Assembly (NCBI GenBank): GCA_910587775.1
Contig: CAJUNF010000030.1
Coordinates: 1 to 17,519 of the forward strand
Length of the DNA: 17,519 nucleotides
Reading direction: 5' to 3'
Origin: an uncultured Bacilli bacterium
Lineage (GTDB): Bacteria; Bacillota_I; Bacilli_A; RF39; UBA660
Below, piece by piece: positions 1-4,844 of this stretch; position 1 is the first letter of the stretch, and the number at the start of each line of letters is the position of its first letter. A program made the translations under genes and the position numbers. The notes under the pieces are model-generated. The model had not been told where the DNA came from and searched no databases. It worked only from the letters and a program-made list of their open reading frames with translations.

Positions 1-2
1 AA

Positions 3-1028
3 ATGAAAAATAATTTACAAATAACTACTCATGATTTTTTAATTTATCGTGATGATAATGATGATATTAAAGTAAATGTATTATTAATTAACAATGATAT
101 TTGGTTAACACAAAACCTAATTGCCGAATTATTTGGAGTTGGGAGAAGTACAATAACTGAACATATTAATAATATATTAAATAGTGGTGAACTTAAGGAA
201 GAAACTTCCGTCGGAATTTCCGACGAAAGTACGGGTGGAAGAAAATCTAAAATATACAATTTAGATATGATTATTGCGATAGGTTATCGCGTTAATTCAA
301 AAAAAGCAACGCAGTTTAGAATATGGGCAACAAAAGTTTTAAAAGAATACTTGATTACTGGTGTTGTTATGGATGACGAGAGATTAAAAAATCCAAACTA
401 TTTTTTTGGAGAAGATTATTTTGAAAGAACACTAGAAAGAATTCGGAATATCAGGTCTAGCGAAAGAAGATTTTATCAAAAAATAACAGATATATATTCA
501 TCTTGCAGTATCGATTATGATAAAGATTCTGAAATAACTAAAACTTTTTTTAAAACTGTGCAGAACAAACTTCATTATTCGGTCACTGGTAATACTGCTG
601 CGGAGACTATTTATAATAGAGTTGATTCAGAAAAAGATAATATGGGTTTAACGAATTGGACAGGTTCTCCAAATGGACCAATTTATAAATATGATGTTGA
701 TATTGCTAAAAATTATTTAACAGAAAAAGAACTAAAAAACTTGAATAGAATAGTTACTATGTATTTAGATTATGCTGAATTACAAGCAGAGAATCATAAT
801 GCAATGACAATGCAAGATTGGGTAGAAAGATTAGATGCATTTTTACAATTTAATGGACAAGATATACTTCATGATGCAGGGAAAATATCTCATAAAGTAG
901 CGCAAGAACTTGCTTTTAAAGAATATGATAAATTTAAAAAGAAGCAAGATCAGTTATTTATTTCTGATTTTGATAAATTTATTGAAAATACAAAATTATT
1001 AGAAACAATAAAAAGTGATAAAAAGTAA
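3..1028 (+). CDS. RhuM family (virulence RhuM-like) protein
   Basis: This 341-residue soluble protein resembles the RhuM family, named from a Salmonella pathogenicity island and common in accessory regions, often beside restriction-modification genes. Its biochemical role is not established. Residues about 32-58 have the family's N-terminal motif (IWLTQ..IAELFGV.RSTITEHI), which looks like a helix-turn-helix. It is followed by the conserved YNLDMIIAIGYRVNS..ATQFRIWAT segment (about 84-110) and a long charged helical C-terminal region rich in YF..K and ELQAE-type stretches. There is no signal peptide or membrane segment. The ATG lies 3 bases into the window, so its RBS and promoter cannot be seen and a slightly earlier start is possible. 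It is followed after 43 bp by an acetyltransferase gene on the same strand. A perfect 17-nt inverted repeat lies inside the coding region at 209-225. Family assignment is from motif recall; function is unknown. Confidence 0.85.
   Translation: MKNNLQITTHDFLIYRDDNDDIKVNVLLINNDIWLTQNLIAELFGVGRSTITEHINNILNSGELKEETSVGISDESTGGRKSKIYNLDMIIAIGYRVNSKKATQFRIWATKVLKEYLITGVVMDDERLKNPNYFFGEDYFERTLERIRNIRSSERRFYQKITDIYSSCSIDYDKDSEITKTFFKTVQNKLHYSVTGNTAAETIYNRVDSEKDNMGLTNWTGSPNGPIYKYDVDIAKNYLTEKELKNLNRIVTMYLDYAELQAENHNAMTMQDWVERLDAFLQFNGQDILHDAGKISHKVAQELAFKEYDKFKKKQDQLFISDFDKFIENTKLLETIKSDKK
209..225. repeat. 17-nt perfect inverted repeat inside the RhuM-like gene
   Basis: The sequence CGTCGGAA, one T, then TTCCGACG forms 8-bp arms around a single central base. 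It lies in the reading frame where the protein reads SVGISDE, between the HTH-like motif and the IGYRV motif. It is GC-rich against a strongly AT-rich gene. A repeat of the same 8-1-8 geometry occurs in the DUF1016 gene at 2196-2212. Confidence 0.8.
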
Positions 1029-1071
1029 CTATTAATTTTGAAAAATTTATATAGAAAGGAGCTAAAGAGCA

Positions 1072-1614
1072 ATGAATTTGAGATATGTAGAAATAAATAT
1101 TGATAATTTGGATTTCGCAGTTAAAATTCAAAATGAAATATTTCCATTAGAAGATGGAAGACAAAATTATATAGAAGGTATAACTAAAGATCCATACCGA
1201 AAGGAAATGGTAAATTACATTGTTTATGATGGAGAAACGCCTATTGGTGTAGTTGGCTTATACTCCTATAATGAATATCCTGTTGATGCATGGTTGAGCT
1301 GGTTTGGGGTTTTAGAAGAATATAGGAAAAGTGGCTATGGATCTAAGATATTTGATTTCTTTGAAAATTTATCATTGAAAAAAGGATATACTTCAATAAG
1401 AGTTTATACTGACAATGAATTTGACAAAGCGATAACACTTTATGAGAAAAAAGGAATGATAAAAGAATTTTACAAAAATAATAACGAAAGTGAAGAAATT
1501 AATAATAGCACAATTATATATTCTAAATCCTTAACCAAAGAAAATACAAAAAAGTGGAATAATAAATTTTTAGGGTTAACAGCTCAAAGTGAAAAAGAAA
1601 AACAAAGGAAGTGA
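1072..1614 (+). CDS. GNAT family N-acetyltransferase
   Basis: A 180-residue protein with a GNAT fold signature. The strand around GVVGLYSY is followed by WLSWFGVLEEYRKSGYGS, in which R85-K-S-G-Y-G90 is the acetyl-CoA pyrophosphate-binding Q/R-x-x-G-x-G/A motif A, and then by a C-terminal YTDNEFDKAITLYEKKGM segment (motif B-like). It should transfer an acetyl group from acetyl-CoA to an amine; the substrate cannot be predicted. The start is set by AAAGGAGC at 1055-1062, 9 bases before the ATG. The reading frame ends in the first copy of the rbgA 5' end: its stop TGA lies within GGAAGTGATATAAATG, and that GGAAG is the RBS of the decoy mini-ORF that follows. The last 30 or so residues are hydrophilic and Lys/Glu-rich and may be a poorly conserved tail. 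Confidence 0.85.
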   Translation: MNLRYVEINIDNLDFAVKIQNEIFPLEDGRQNYIEGITKDPYRKEMVNYIVYDGETPIGVVGLYSYNEYPVDAWLSWFGVLEEYRKSGYGSKIFDFFENLSLKKGYTSIRVYTDNEFDKAITLYEKKGMIKEFYKNNNESEEINNSTIIYSKSLTKENTKKWNNKFLGLTAQSEKEKQRK

Positions 1615-1658
1615 TATAAATGAACAACAATAAAGGACTAAATACGACAATTAACTGG
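1604..1658 (+). repeat. rbgA 5'-end repeat, copy R1
   Basis: Copy of the rbgA RBS and first codons. AAAGGAAGTGATATAAATG at 1604-1622 is identical to 4793-4811 of the real gene. The stretch 1626-1658 matches 4812-4844 at 28 of 33 positions by eye, ending in the shared ACTGG. After 1658 the sequence no longer resembles rbgA. The 10-bp phased words here are AACAA (1626), GACTA (1636) and GACAA (1646). Interpretation as an attachment-site scar is inference. Confidence 0.8.
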
Positions 1659-1700
1659 TTGATTACGATTTATTTAACCCCCCCTAGCAAATCCTTATAA
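1620..1700 (+). pseudogene. decoy mini-ORF: rbgA N-terminal fragment fused to cassette left end
   Basis: A 26-codon ORF with a good RBS (GGAAG, 1608-1612) whose first 13 codons, MNNNKGLNTTINW, parallel MDNNRQNTTINW of the real RbgA at 4809. It then reads LITIYLTPPSKSL and stops, instead of continuing YPGHMAK. It is not a functional GTPase fragment, because the G motifs are absent. The tail resembles that of the second fragment (both I-x-I-Y-x-x-P), because both run into the same shared flanking sequence. It may be translated but is best read as a remnant of a former rbgA start. Confidence 0.7.
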
Positions 1701-1747
1701 ATAAAGACTTTCTTTGATTTTAAATCTTACACATTTTTATTAAAAAA
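1659..1747. repeat. cassette left-end repeat, copy L1
   Basis: Immediately downstream of R1. It aligns with 4137-4223 downstream of R2. The shared blocks are GAT(T)A(C)-GATTTAT, a C-rich block ending in TAG, TTATAAATAAAG at 1695 (4172 in L2), TTTCTTT, and TTACA-ATTT starting at 1727 (4204 in L2). The distance between the last two blocks is 32 bp in both copies, so the alignment is collinear. TTATAAAT could serve as a promoter -10, but no clear -35 is seen. Confidence 0.6.
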
Positions 1748-1816
1748 GTGATAAAATTACTAAAAATTGATAAAAATATAGTGATTTTAATGATATTTAT
1801 GATGAGAATTAAAAAG

Positions 1817-1847
1817 GTGATTACGACGTTGTAACCCCCTAGTAAAA
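1817..1847. repeat. partial left-end motif, third degenerate copy
   Basis: GTGATTACGACGTTGTAACCCCCTAGTAAAA here resembles 1659-1691 (TTGATTACGA, then TTTAACCCCCC-CTAGCAAA). The common skeleton is TGATTACGA-N-TAACCCCC-CTAG-AAA. It lies about 160 bp after the first copy with no gene between. The rbgA-start portion is missing before this copy, so it may be a scar of an excised or collapsed cassette. The rest of the 1701-1873 gap is AT-rich with no other gene or clear promoter visible. Confidence 0.5.
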
Positions 1848-1882
1848 ATTATAATAAAAAACAAAAAAGGAAGGTGATAATA

Positions 1883-2941
1883 GTGGAAAAGGAAAATAAA
1901 ATTCTGATAAATAATAATAACGAATTAACAAATGTCGAAAATATTTATCAGGACATACGAAATAAGATAATAGTTGCTAGAGAAAAAATGTTTAAACATA
2001 TTGATAGTACAATGACGGAAGTATATTGGTATGTTGGTAAAATAACTTATGAATTATCAGAAAATAGTACGAAAGCAAGTTATGGAAAAAAGATAATAGA
2101 TGCTTTATCTATAAAACTAACTAATGAATTTGGAAGTGGTTTTTCCTCTGTTAGTATAAGGAGAATGAGAAGATTTTATGAAATGTATCCAATATGGTCG
2201 ACAGTGTCGACCGAATTATCTTGGGCACATTTTCAAGAATTAATTAAAATAGATAGAAAAGAAGAAAGAGACTTTTATGAAGCAGAATCTATTAAATCTA
2301 ACTGGGGATGTAGAGAACTTCGTAGGCAAATCAATACTAAATTATATGATAGATATTTAATATCACCAGATAAAAATTTAATAATAGAGGATTCTAAAAA
2401 AGGACTGATAGAAAAACAACCAGAAGAACTATTAAAGACGCCATATATTTTTGAATTTGCAGGATTAAAAGAAAATAGAAATTATTTGGAAACAGATTTA
2501 GAGAGTGCTTTATTATCACATTTAACAGAATTTTTACTCGAACTTGGACGTGGATTTTCTTTTGTTGCTAGTCAACAAAGGATTAAAGTAGGATCTGAAT
2601 ATTACTATCCTGATTTAATATTTTATAATAGGTTAGCAAAGTGTTTTGTAATAATAGATTTAAAGATAGGTAAACTAACTCATCAAGATATTGGTCAAAT
2701 GCAGATGTATGTAAATTATTATAAAAAAAGTCAAATGATCGAAGGTGAAAATGAACCAATAGGAATATTATTGTGTGCTGATAAAGATGATGCAGTGGTA
2801 GAGATGACTTTAGGTGATAATATTAAAAATGTTTATGCATCAAAATACTTAACTTATTTGCCAACAAAAGAGGAATTAATCAAAATAATTAGAGATGAAA
2901 AAGAATTATATGAGTTAGCAAATGAAGATAAAAATGATTAG
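1883..2941 (+). CDS. DUF1016/YhcG-type PD-(D/E)XK nuclease domain protein
   Basis: A 352-residue protein of the DUF1016 (YhcG) family. The N-terminal helical domain (about 15-150) includes the YWYVGK.., YGKKIIDALS.KL..EFG.GFS, RMRRFYEMYP and LSWAHFQELIKI signatures. The C-terminal nuclease domain (about 190-340) has PDLIFYN with D244 and VIIDLKIGKLTHQDIGQMQMYVNYY with D259 and K261, matching the D...(D/E)xK core. The family is predicted to cut DNA and is common in accessory and restriction-associated loci; its role here is not known. The GTG at 1883 is chosen as start because AAGGAAGGTGAT (1868-1879) is a near-perfect anti-16S match at proper distance. A GTG at 1874 lies within that RBS and is less likely. 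A perfect 17-nt inverted repeat sits in the gene at 2196-2212. Confidence 0.88.
   Translation: MEKENKILINNNNELTNVENIYQDIRNKIIVAREKMFKHIDSTMTEVYWYVGKITYELSENSTKASYGKKIIDALSIKLTNEFGSGFSSVSIRRMRRFYEMYPIWSTVSTELSWAHFQELIKIDRKEERDFYEAESIKSNWGCRELRRQINTKLYDRYLISPDKNLIIEDSKKGLIEKQPEELLKTPYIFEFAGLKENRNYLETDLESALLSHLTEFLLELGRGFSFVASQQRIKVGSEYYYPDLIFYNRLAKCFVIIDLKIGKLTHQDIGQMQMYVNYYKKSQMIEGENEPIGILLCADKDDAVVEMTLGDNIKNVYASKYLTYLPTKEELIKIIRDEKELYELANEDKND
2196..2212. repeat. 17-nt perfect inverted repeat inside the DUF1016 gene
   Basis: GGTCGACA, one G, then TGTCGACC: 8-bp arms around a single base, containing two GTCGAC words. It falls in the protein segment WSTVSTE, just before the conserved LSWAHFQEL motif. 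It is GC-rich within an AT-rich gene and has the same geometry as the repeat in the RhuM-like gene. Confidence 0.85.
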
Positions 2942-3037
2942 GTAATAATATTAATTTTAATATTTCAATATTTATAAAAAATGACACATTTAACAACAAT
3001 TATGATTAACTATATAATCAAGTTGGAGCGTGATTTT

Positions 3038-3313
3038 ATGAATAAATATAATATTGAAGAATTAAGAGAAAAGTTAGAACGTTGTAGAAATGTAAATCTT
3101 GATGATGTTAAATTAGAGGATGTAGATGAAATAACTTCTATAAAAATAGATAGAAGAAAACCTAGTGAAGAAAGAATATTAGATTTTATTATAAATACAA
3201 AAAATCCTTATATATTTAAGGTAAACGGAAAATTAGTTAGAATTAGATTTTCAGATACAGACAAAACAGCAGAAGATTGTCTTACCAATGTTTTAAAAAA
3301 TTTATATAGATAG
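3038..3313 (+). CDS. small uncharacterised protein resembling conjugative-element proteins (DUF6870-like)
   Basis: A 91-residue charged protein. The start at 3038 is chosen because TTGGAGCGTG (3023-3031) provides an RBS about 9 bases upstream; an open frame runs back to 2981 without one. The C-terminal half reads D-R-x-K-P-S-E-E-R-I-L-D-F, then NPYIFKVNGKLVRIRFSDTD and a final AEDCL..VLKNLY. That pattern resembles a short family often seen in Firmicutes conjugative elements (annotated DUF6870 in my recollection), whose role is unknown. No membrane segment or catalytic motif is visible. It lies between the DUF1016 gene and the HAD gene on the same strand; the HAD gene's RBS begins a few bases after this stop, so those two are probably co-transcribed. 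Confidence 0.65.
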   Translation: MNKYNIEELREKLERCRNVNLDDVKLEDVDEITSIKIDRRKPSEERILDFIINTKNPYIFKVNGKLVRIRFSDTDKTAEDCLTNVLKNLYR

Positions 3314-3328
3314 TTTTTGGAGGAAAGT

Positions 3329-4105
3329 ATGAATAAAATAAAAGCGATTATTTTAGATCTTGATGGAACATTGTTAGATGATAATAAAAAAATAGGAGAT
3401 AAAACAATACATTATTTGAAACAAATTAAAAATAATGTAAAAATAATTCCAGCAAGTGCGAGACAATTTTGTACTATAAAACCTTACTTGGAAAATTTGG
3501 GCTTGTTAGACGAGAATAATTATACAATTTGCTTTAATGGTTCTTTAATAGTTAATAACAAAGAATCCGAAATATTTTCATCACATATTGATAAAAGTGT
3601 AGTTATTAAAATAGATAATTTCATTTTAGATAATAAAATAGATTGGACTTATTATCTGTATGATAATAGATTATTAAGAAACGAAATTAGTAATATTGAG
3701 AAGTTTGCAAACGAAAATAATATATATAAAATAGTTGGTGTATCAACGACTAGTGTAATAAACAAAATTAGAAGTAATTTACCTAAAGAAGCATTAGAAA
3801 ATTTAGAAATAACTAGTAGCGAATTAAATAGAATAGAATTTGTTAACAAAGGAATGACAAAAGTTAAGGCAATTGAATTATTGTTAAATAAATTAGACAT
3901 TGACAAAGAAAATGTTGTAGCAATTGGTGATGGGGACAATGATATAGATATGATAAAATATGTTGGTTGTGGAATAGCAATGTCAAATTCACCAGAAATA
4001 GTAAAAGAAAATGCAGATATAGTTACTGAATATTCTAATAATGAAGATGGTGTTTATTATGCAATTAAAGAATTGTTAAGTGAAGGAAGAGATAATGATG
4101 AATGA
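3329..4105 (+). CDS. Cof-type HAD-IIB family phosphatase
   Basis: A 258-residue HAD-superfamily hydrolase of the Cof subfamily, which typically dephosphorylates sugar phosphates or cofactor phosphates. Motif I is DLDGTLLD with nucleophile D10 and D12. Motif II is the Ser in IPASARQF, where the common form is ATGR. The type IIB cap lies in between, with CFNGSLI. The Lys motif is in MTKVKAIELLL, and motif IV is GDGDNDIDM (D201, D203, D205), which binds Mg2+. The ATG at 3329 follows GGAGGA at 3319-3324. The substrate cannot be assigned. The gene's last codons run into the second rbgA-start copy: GAAGGAAGAGATAATG encodes its C-terminus and also serves as RBS/start of the following mini-ORF, so cassette cargo and repeat are fused at this end. 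Base composition is visibly richer in A/T than in rnhB or topA. Confidence 0.85.
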   Translation: MNKIKAIILDLDGTLLDDNKKIGDKTIHYLKQIKNNVKIIPASARQFCTIKPYLENLGLLDENNYTICFNGSLIVNNKESEIFSSHIDKSVVIKIDNFILDNKIDWTYYLYDNRLLRNEISNIEKFANENNIYKIVGVSTTSVINKIRSNLPKEALENLEITSSELNRIEFVNKGMTKVKAIELLLNKLDIDKENVVAIGDGDNDIDMIKYVGCGIAMSNSPEIVKENADIVTEYSNNEDGVYYAIKELLSEGRDNDE

Positions 4106-4136
4106 CAATAATCGACAAAATTCGACAATCAACTGG
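4083..4136 (+). repeat. rbgA 5'-end repeat, copy R2
   Basis: Second copy of the rbgA start. The 33 bases 4104-4136 match 4812-4844 of the intact gene with a single mismatch (T for A at 4121). GACAA words recur at 4104, 4114 and 4124. It is preceded by AAGGAAGAGATAATGATG, a looser match to the RBS region. After 4136 the sequence departs from rbgA at exactly the same base as R1. Confidence 0.85.
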
Positions 4137-4163
4137 GATATCGGGATTTATGTAAAACCATAG
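4098..4163 (+). pseudogene. decoy mini-ORF: second rbgA N-terminal fragment
   Basis: A 21-codon ORF reading MNDNNRQNSTINW, nearly identical to the RbgA N-terminus (MDNNRQNTTINW), then DIGIYVKP and a stop. The ATG at 4098 (or 4095) follows GGAAGAGA. It lacks every GTPase motif. It is far less diverged from rbgA than the first fragment, suggesting a more recent duplication. The tail parallels that of the first fragment because both run into the same shared flank. Confidence 0.75.
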
Positions 4164-4223
4164 TTAAAACATTATAAATAAAGGATTTCTTTAAAATGAG
4201 TTTTTACATATTTAGTAAAAATT
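4137..4223. repeat. cassette left-end repeat, copy L2
   Basis: The sequence after R2 aligns with 1659-1747. The blocks are GATAT-CGGGATTTAT, CCATAG, TTATAAATAAAG at 4172, TTTCTTT and TTACATATTT at 4204. Block spacing equals that of L1 (32 bp between the last two; 35-36 bp between the ACTGG end and TTATAAATAAAG). It fills most of the 138-bp gap between the HAD gene and the next acetyltransferase, whose RBS AAAAGGAGATG follows at about 4228-4238. Confidence 0.6.
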
Positions 4224-4243
4224 AAAGAAAAGGAGATGAAAAA

Positions 4244-4819
4244 ATGAACTATGAAATAAAAAAATTTACTATTACTAAGTATCAAGATATCAAAAAAATA
4301 TATTTAAATTGTTTTGATAAAGAAAATAGATTTTCCATAATGATTTTATTAGTAAATATAATTTTTAAAAGAGCTAATATGTATATGTTATTAATTAAAA
4401 ATGAAGTTGTGGCATTTATATATTTGATTAATGATAATAGTCAAAAATTTATTTTGTATTTAGCAGTAAAAGAAAAATATAGAAATAAAGGAATAGGCAC
4501 TTATTTATTGAAATGGTATTTAAGTAATAACAAGGATAATGAAATATATTTAAATATAGATGAGATAAACGAAAAATATGATGATTGTATAATTAGAAAA
4601 AAAAGATTAGATTTTTATATAAAGAATAATTTTTATAATACTAATTATTTAAGTGTGAATGGGTGCTCTATAGGACACATTTTATCAAATAAACAGGAAT
4701 TTAATGTTGAAAAATATAAATTATTTGATAAAAAAATATCTAGATGGTTCTTATGTAAAAATGATGAAATAAAAAAAAGTTATGTAATAAATAAAGGAAG
4801 TGATATAAATGGACAATAA
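4244..4819 (+). CDS. GNAT family N-acetyltransferase
   Basis: A 191-residue protein with a GNAT core. FILYLAVKEKYRNKGIGTYLLKWYL holds the acetyl-CoA motif A (R80-N-K-G-I-G85). It is followed by EIYLNIDEIN and RLDFYIKNNFYNTNYL (motif B region, Y/F-rich). The C-terminal part, GCSIGHILSNKQEFNVEKYKLFDKKISRWF, is unlike housekeeping GNATs I recognise and has no assigned function. The start follows AAAAGGAGATG. The final 11 bases overlap the start of rbgA: the codons for GSDINGQ and the stop TAA run through rbgA's RBS and ATG in another frame, so translation of the two is probably coupled. The gene is strongly A/T-biased (many AAT, ATA and AAA codons) compared with rbgA and topA, consistent with foreign or cassette origin. 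Confidence 0.82.
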   Translation: MNYEIKKFTITKYQDIKKIYLNCFDKENRFSIMILLVNIIFKRANMYMLLIKNEVVAFIYLINDNSQKFILYLAVKEKYRNKGIGTYLLKWYLSNNKDNEIYLNIDEINEKYDDCIIRKKRLDFYIKNNFYNTNYLSVNGCSIGHILSNKQEFNVEKYKLFDKKISRWFLCKNDEIKKSYVINKGSDINGQ

Positions 4820-4844
4820 TCGACAAAATACGACAATCAACTGG
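4793..4844 (+). repeat. rbgA 5'-end repeat, copy R3 (in the intact gene), with 10-bp phased GACAA words
   Basis: RBS plus first 12 codons of the intact rbgA, duplicated at 1604-1658 and 4083-4136. GACAA occurs at 4812, 4822 and 4832, exactly one helical turn apart. Ten is not a multiple of three, so codon repetition does not explain the phasing. This could be a protein-binding or recombination site within coding DNA; that role is inference. Confidence 0.75.

Larger units (their letters stand above)
1659..4136 (+). mobile_element. putative cassette 2 (DUF1016 nuclease, small ORF, HAD) at the rbgA site
   Basis: Inferred unit bounded by the two junctions where rbgA-start copies stop: left end L1 at 1659, right end at the last base of R2 (4136). 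It carries the DUF1016 gene, a 91-residue small protein and a HAD phosphatase, all on the + strand. No transposase, integrase or IS-type terminal inverted repeats are present, and target-site duplications are not separable from the R repeats. A second partial left-end motif at 1817-1847 suggests a nested or collapsed insertion inside its left flank. The boundaries are seen in the sequence; mobility is inference. Confidence 0.4.
4137..4844 (+). mobile_element. putative single-gene cassette 3 (GNAT) at the rbgA site
   Basis: Inferred unit of about 700 bp running from the R2/L2 junction to the equivalent point in the intact rbgA. It carries only one acetyltransferase gene. Its right end supplies the RBS and first 12 codons of today's functional rbgA. 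The minimal size (one ORF, one shared left flank, one shared right end) resembles a gene cassette rather than an autonomous element. Mobility is inference; no recombinase is encoded. Confidence 0.4.

Noticed and set aside
1701..1873. Riboswitch or T-box leader upstream of the DUF1016 gene
   Set aside because: No conserved riboswitch motif or terminator/antiterminator pair was found; the identifiable content is cassette-end repeat.
2981..3037. Upstream ATG at 2981 for the small protein
   Set aside because: No RBS before it, whereas TTGGAGCG precedes the ATG at 3038, and family-like sequence lies only downstream.
1604..4844. Integron-type attC sites or a CRISPR array
   Set aside because: The repeats are few, contain a coding 5' end and do not fold into the long imperfect palindromes of attC; there are no regular spacers and no IntI or Cas genes.
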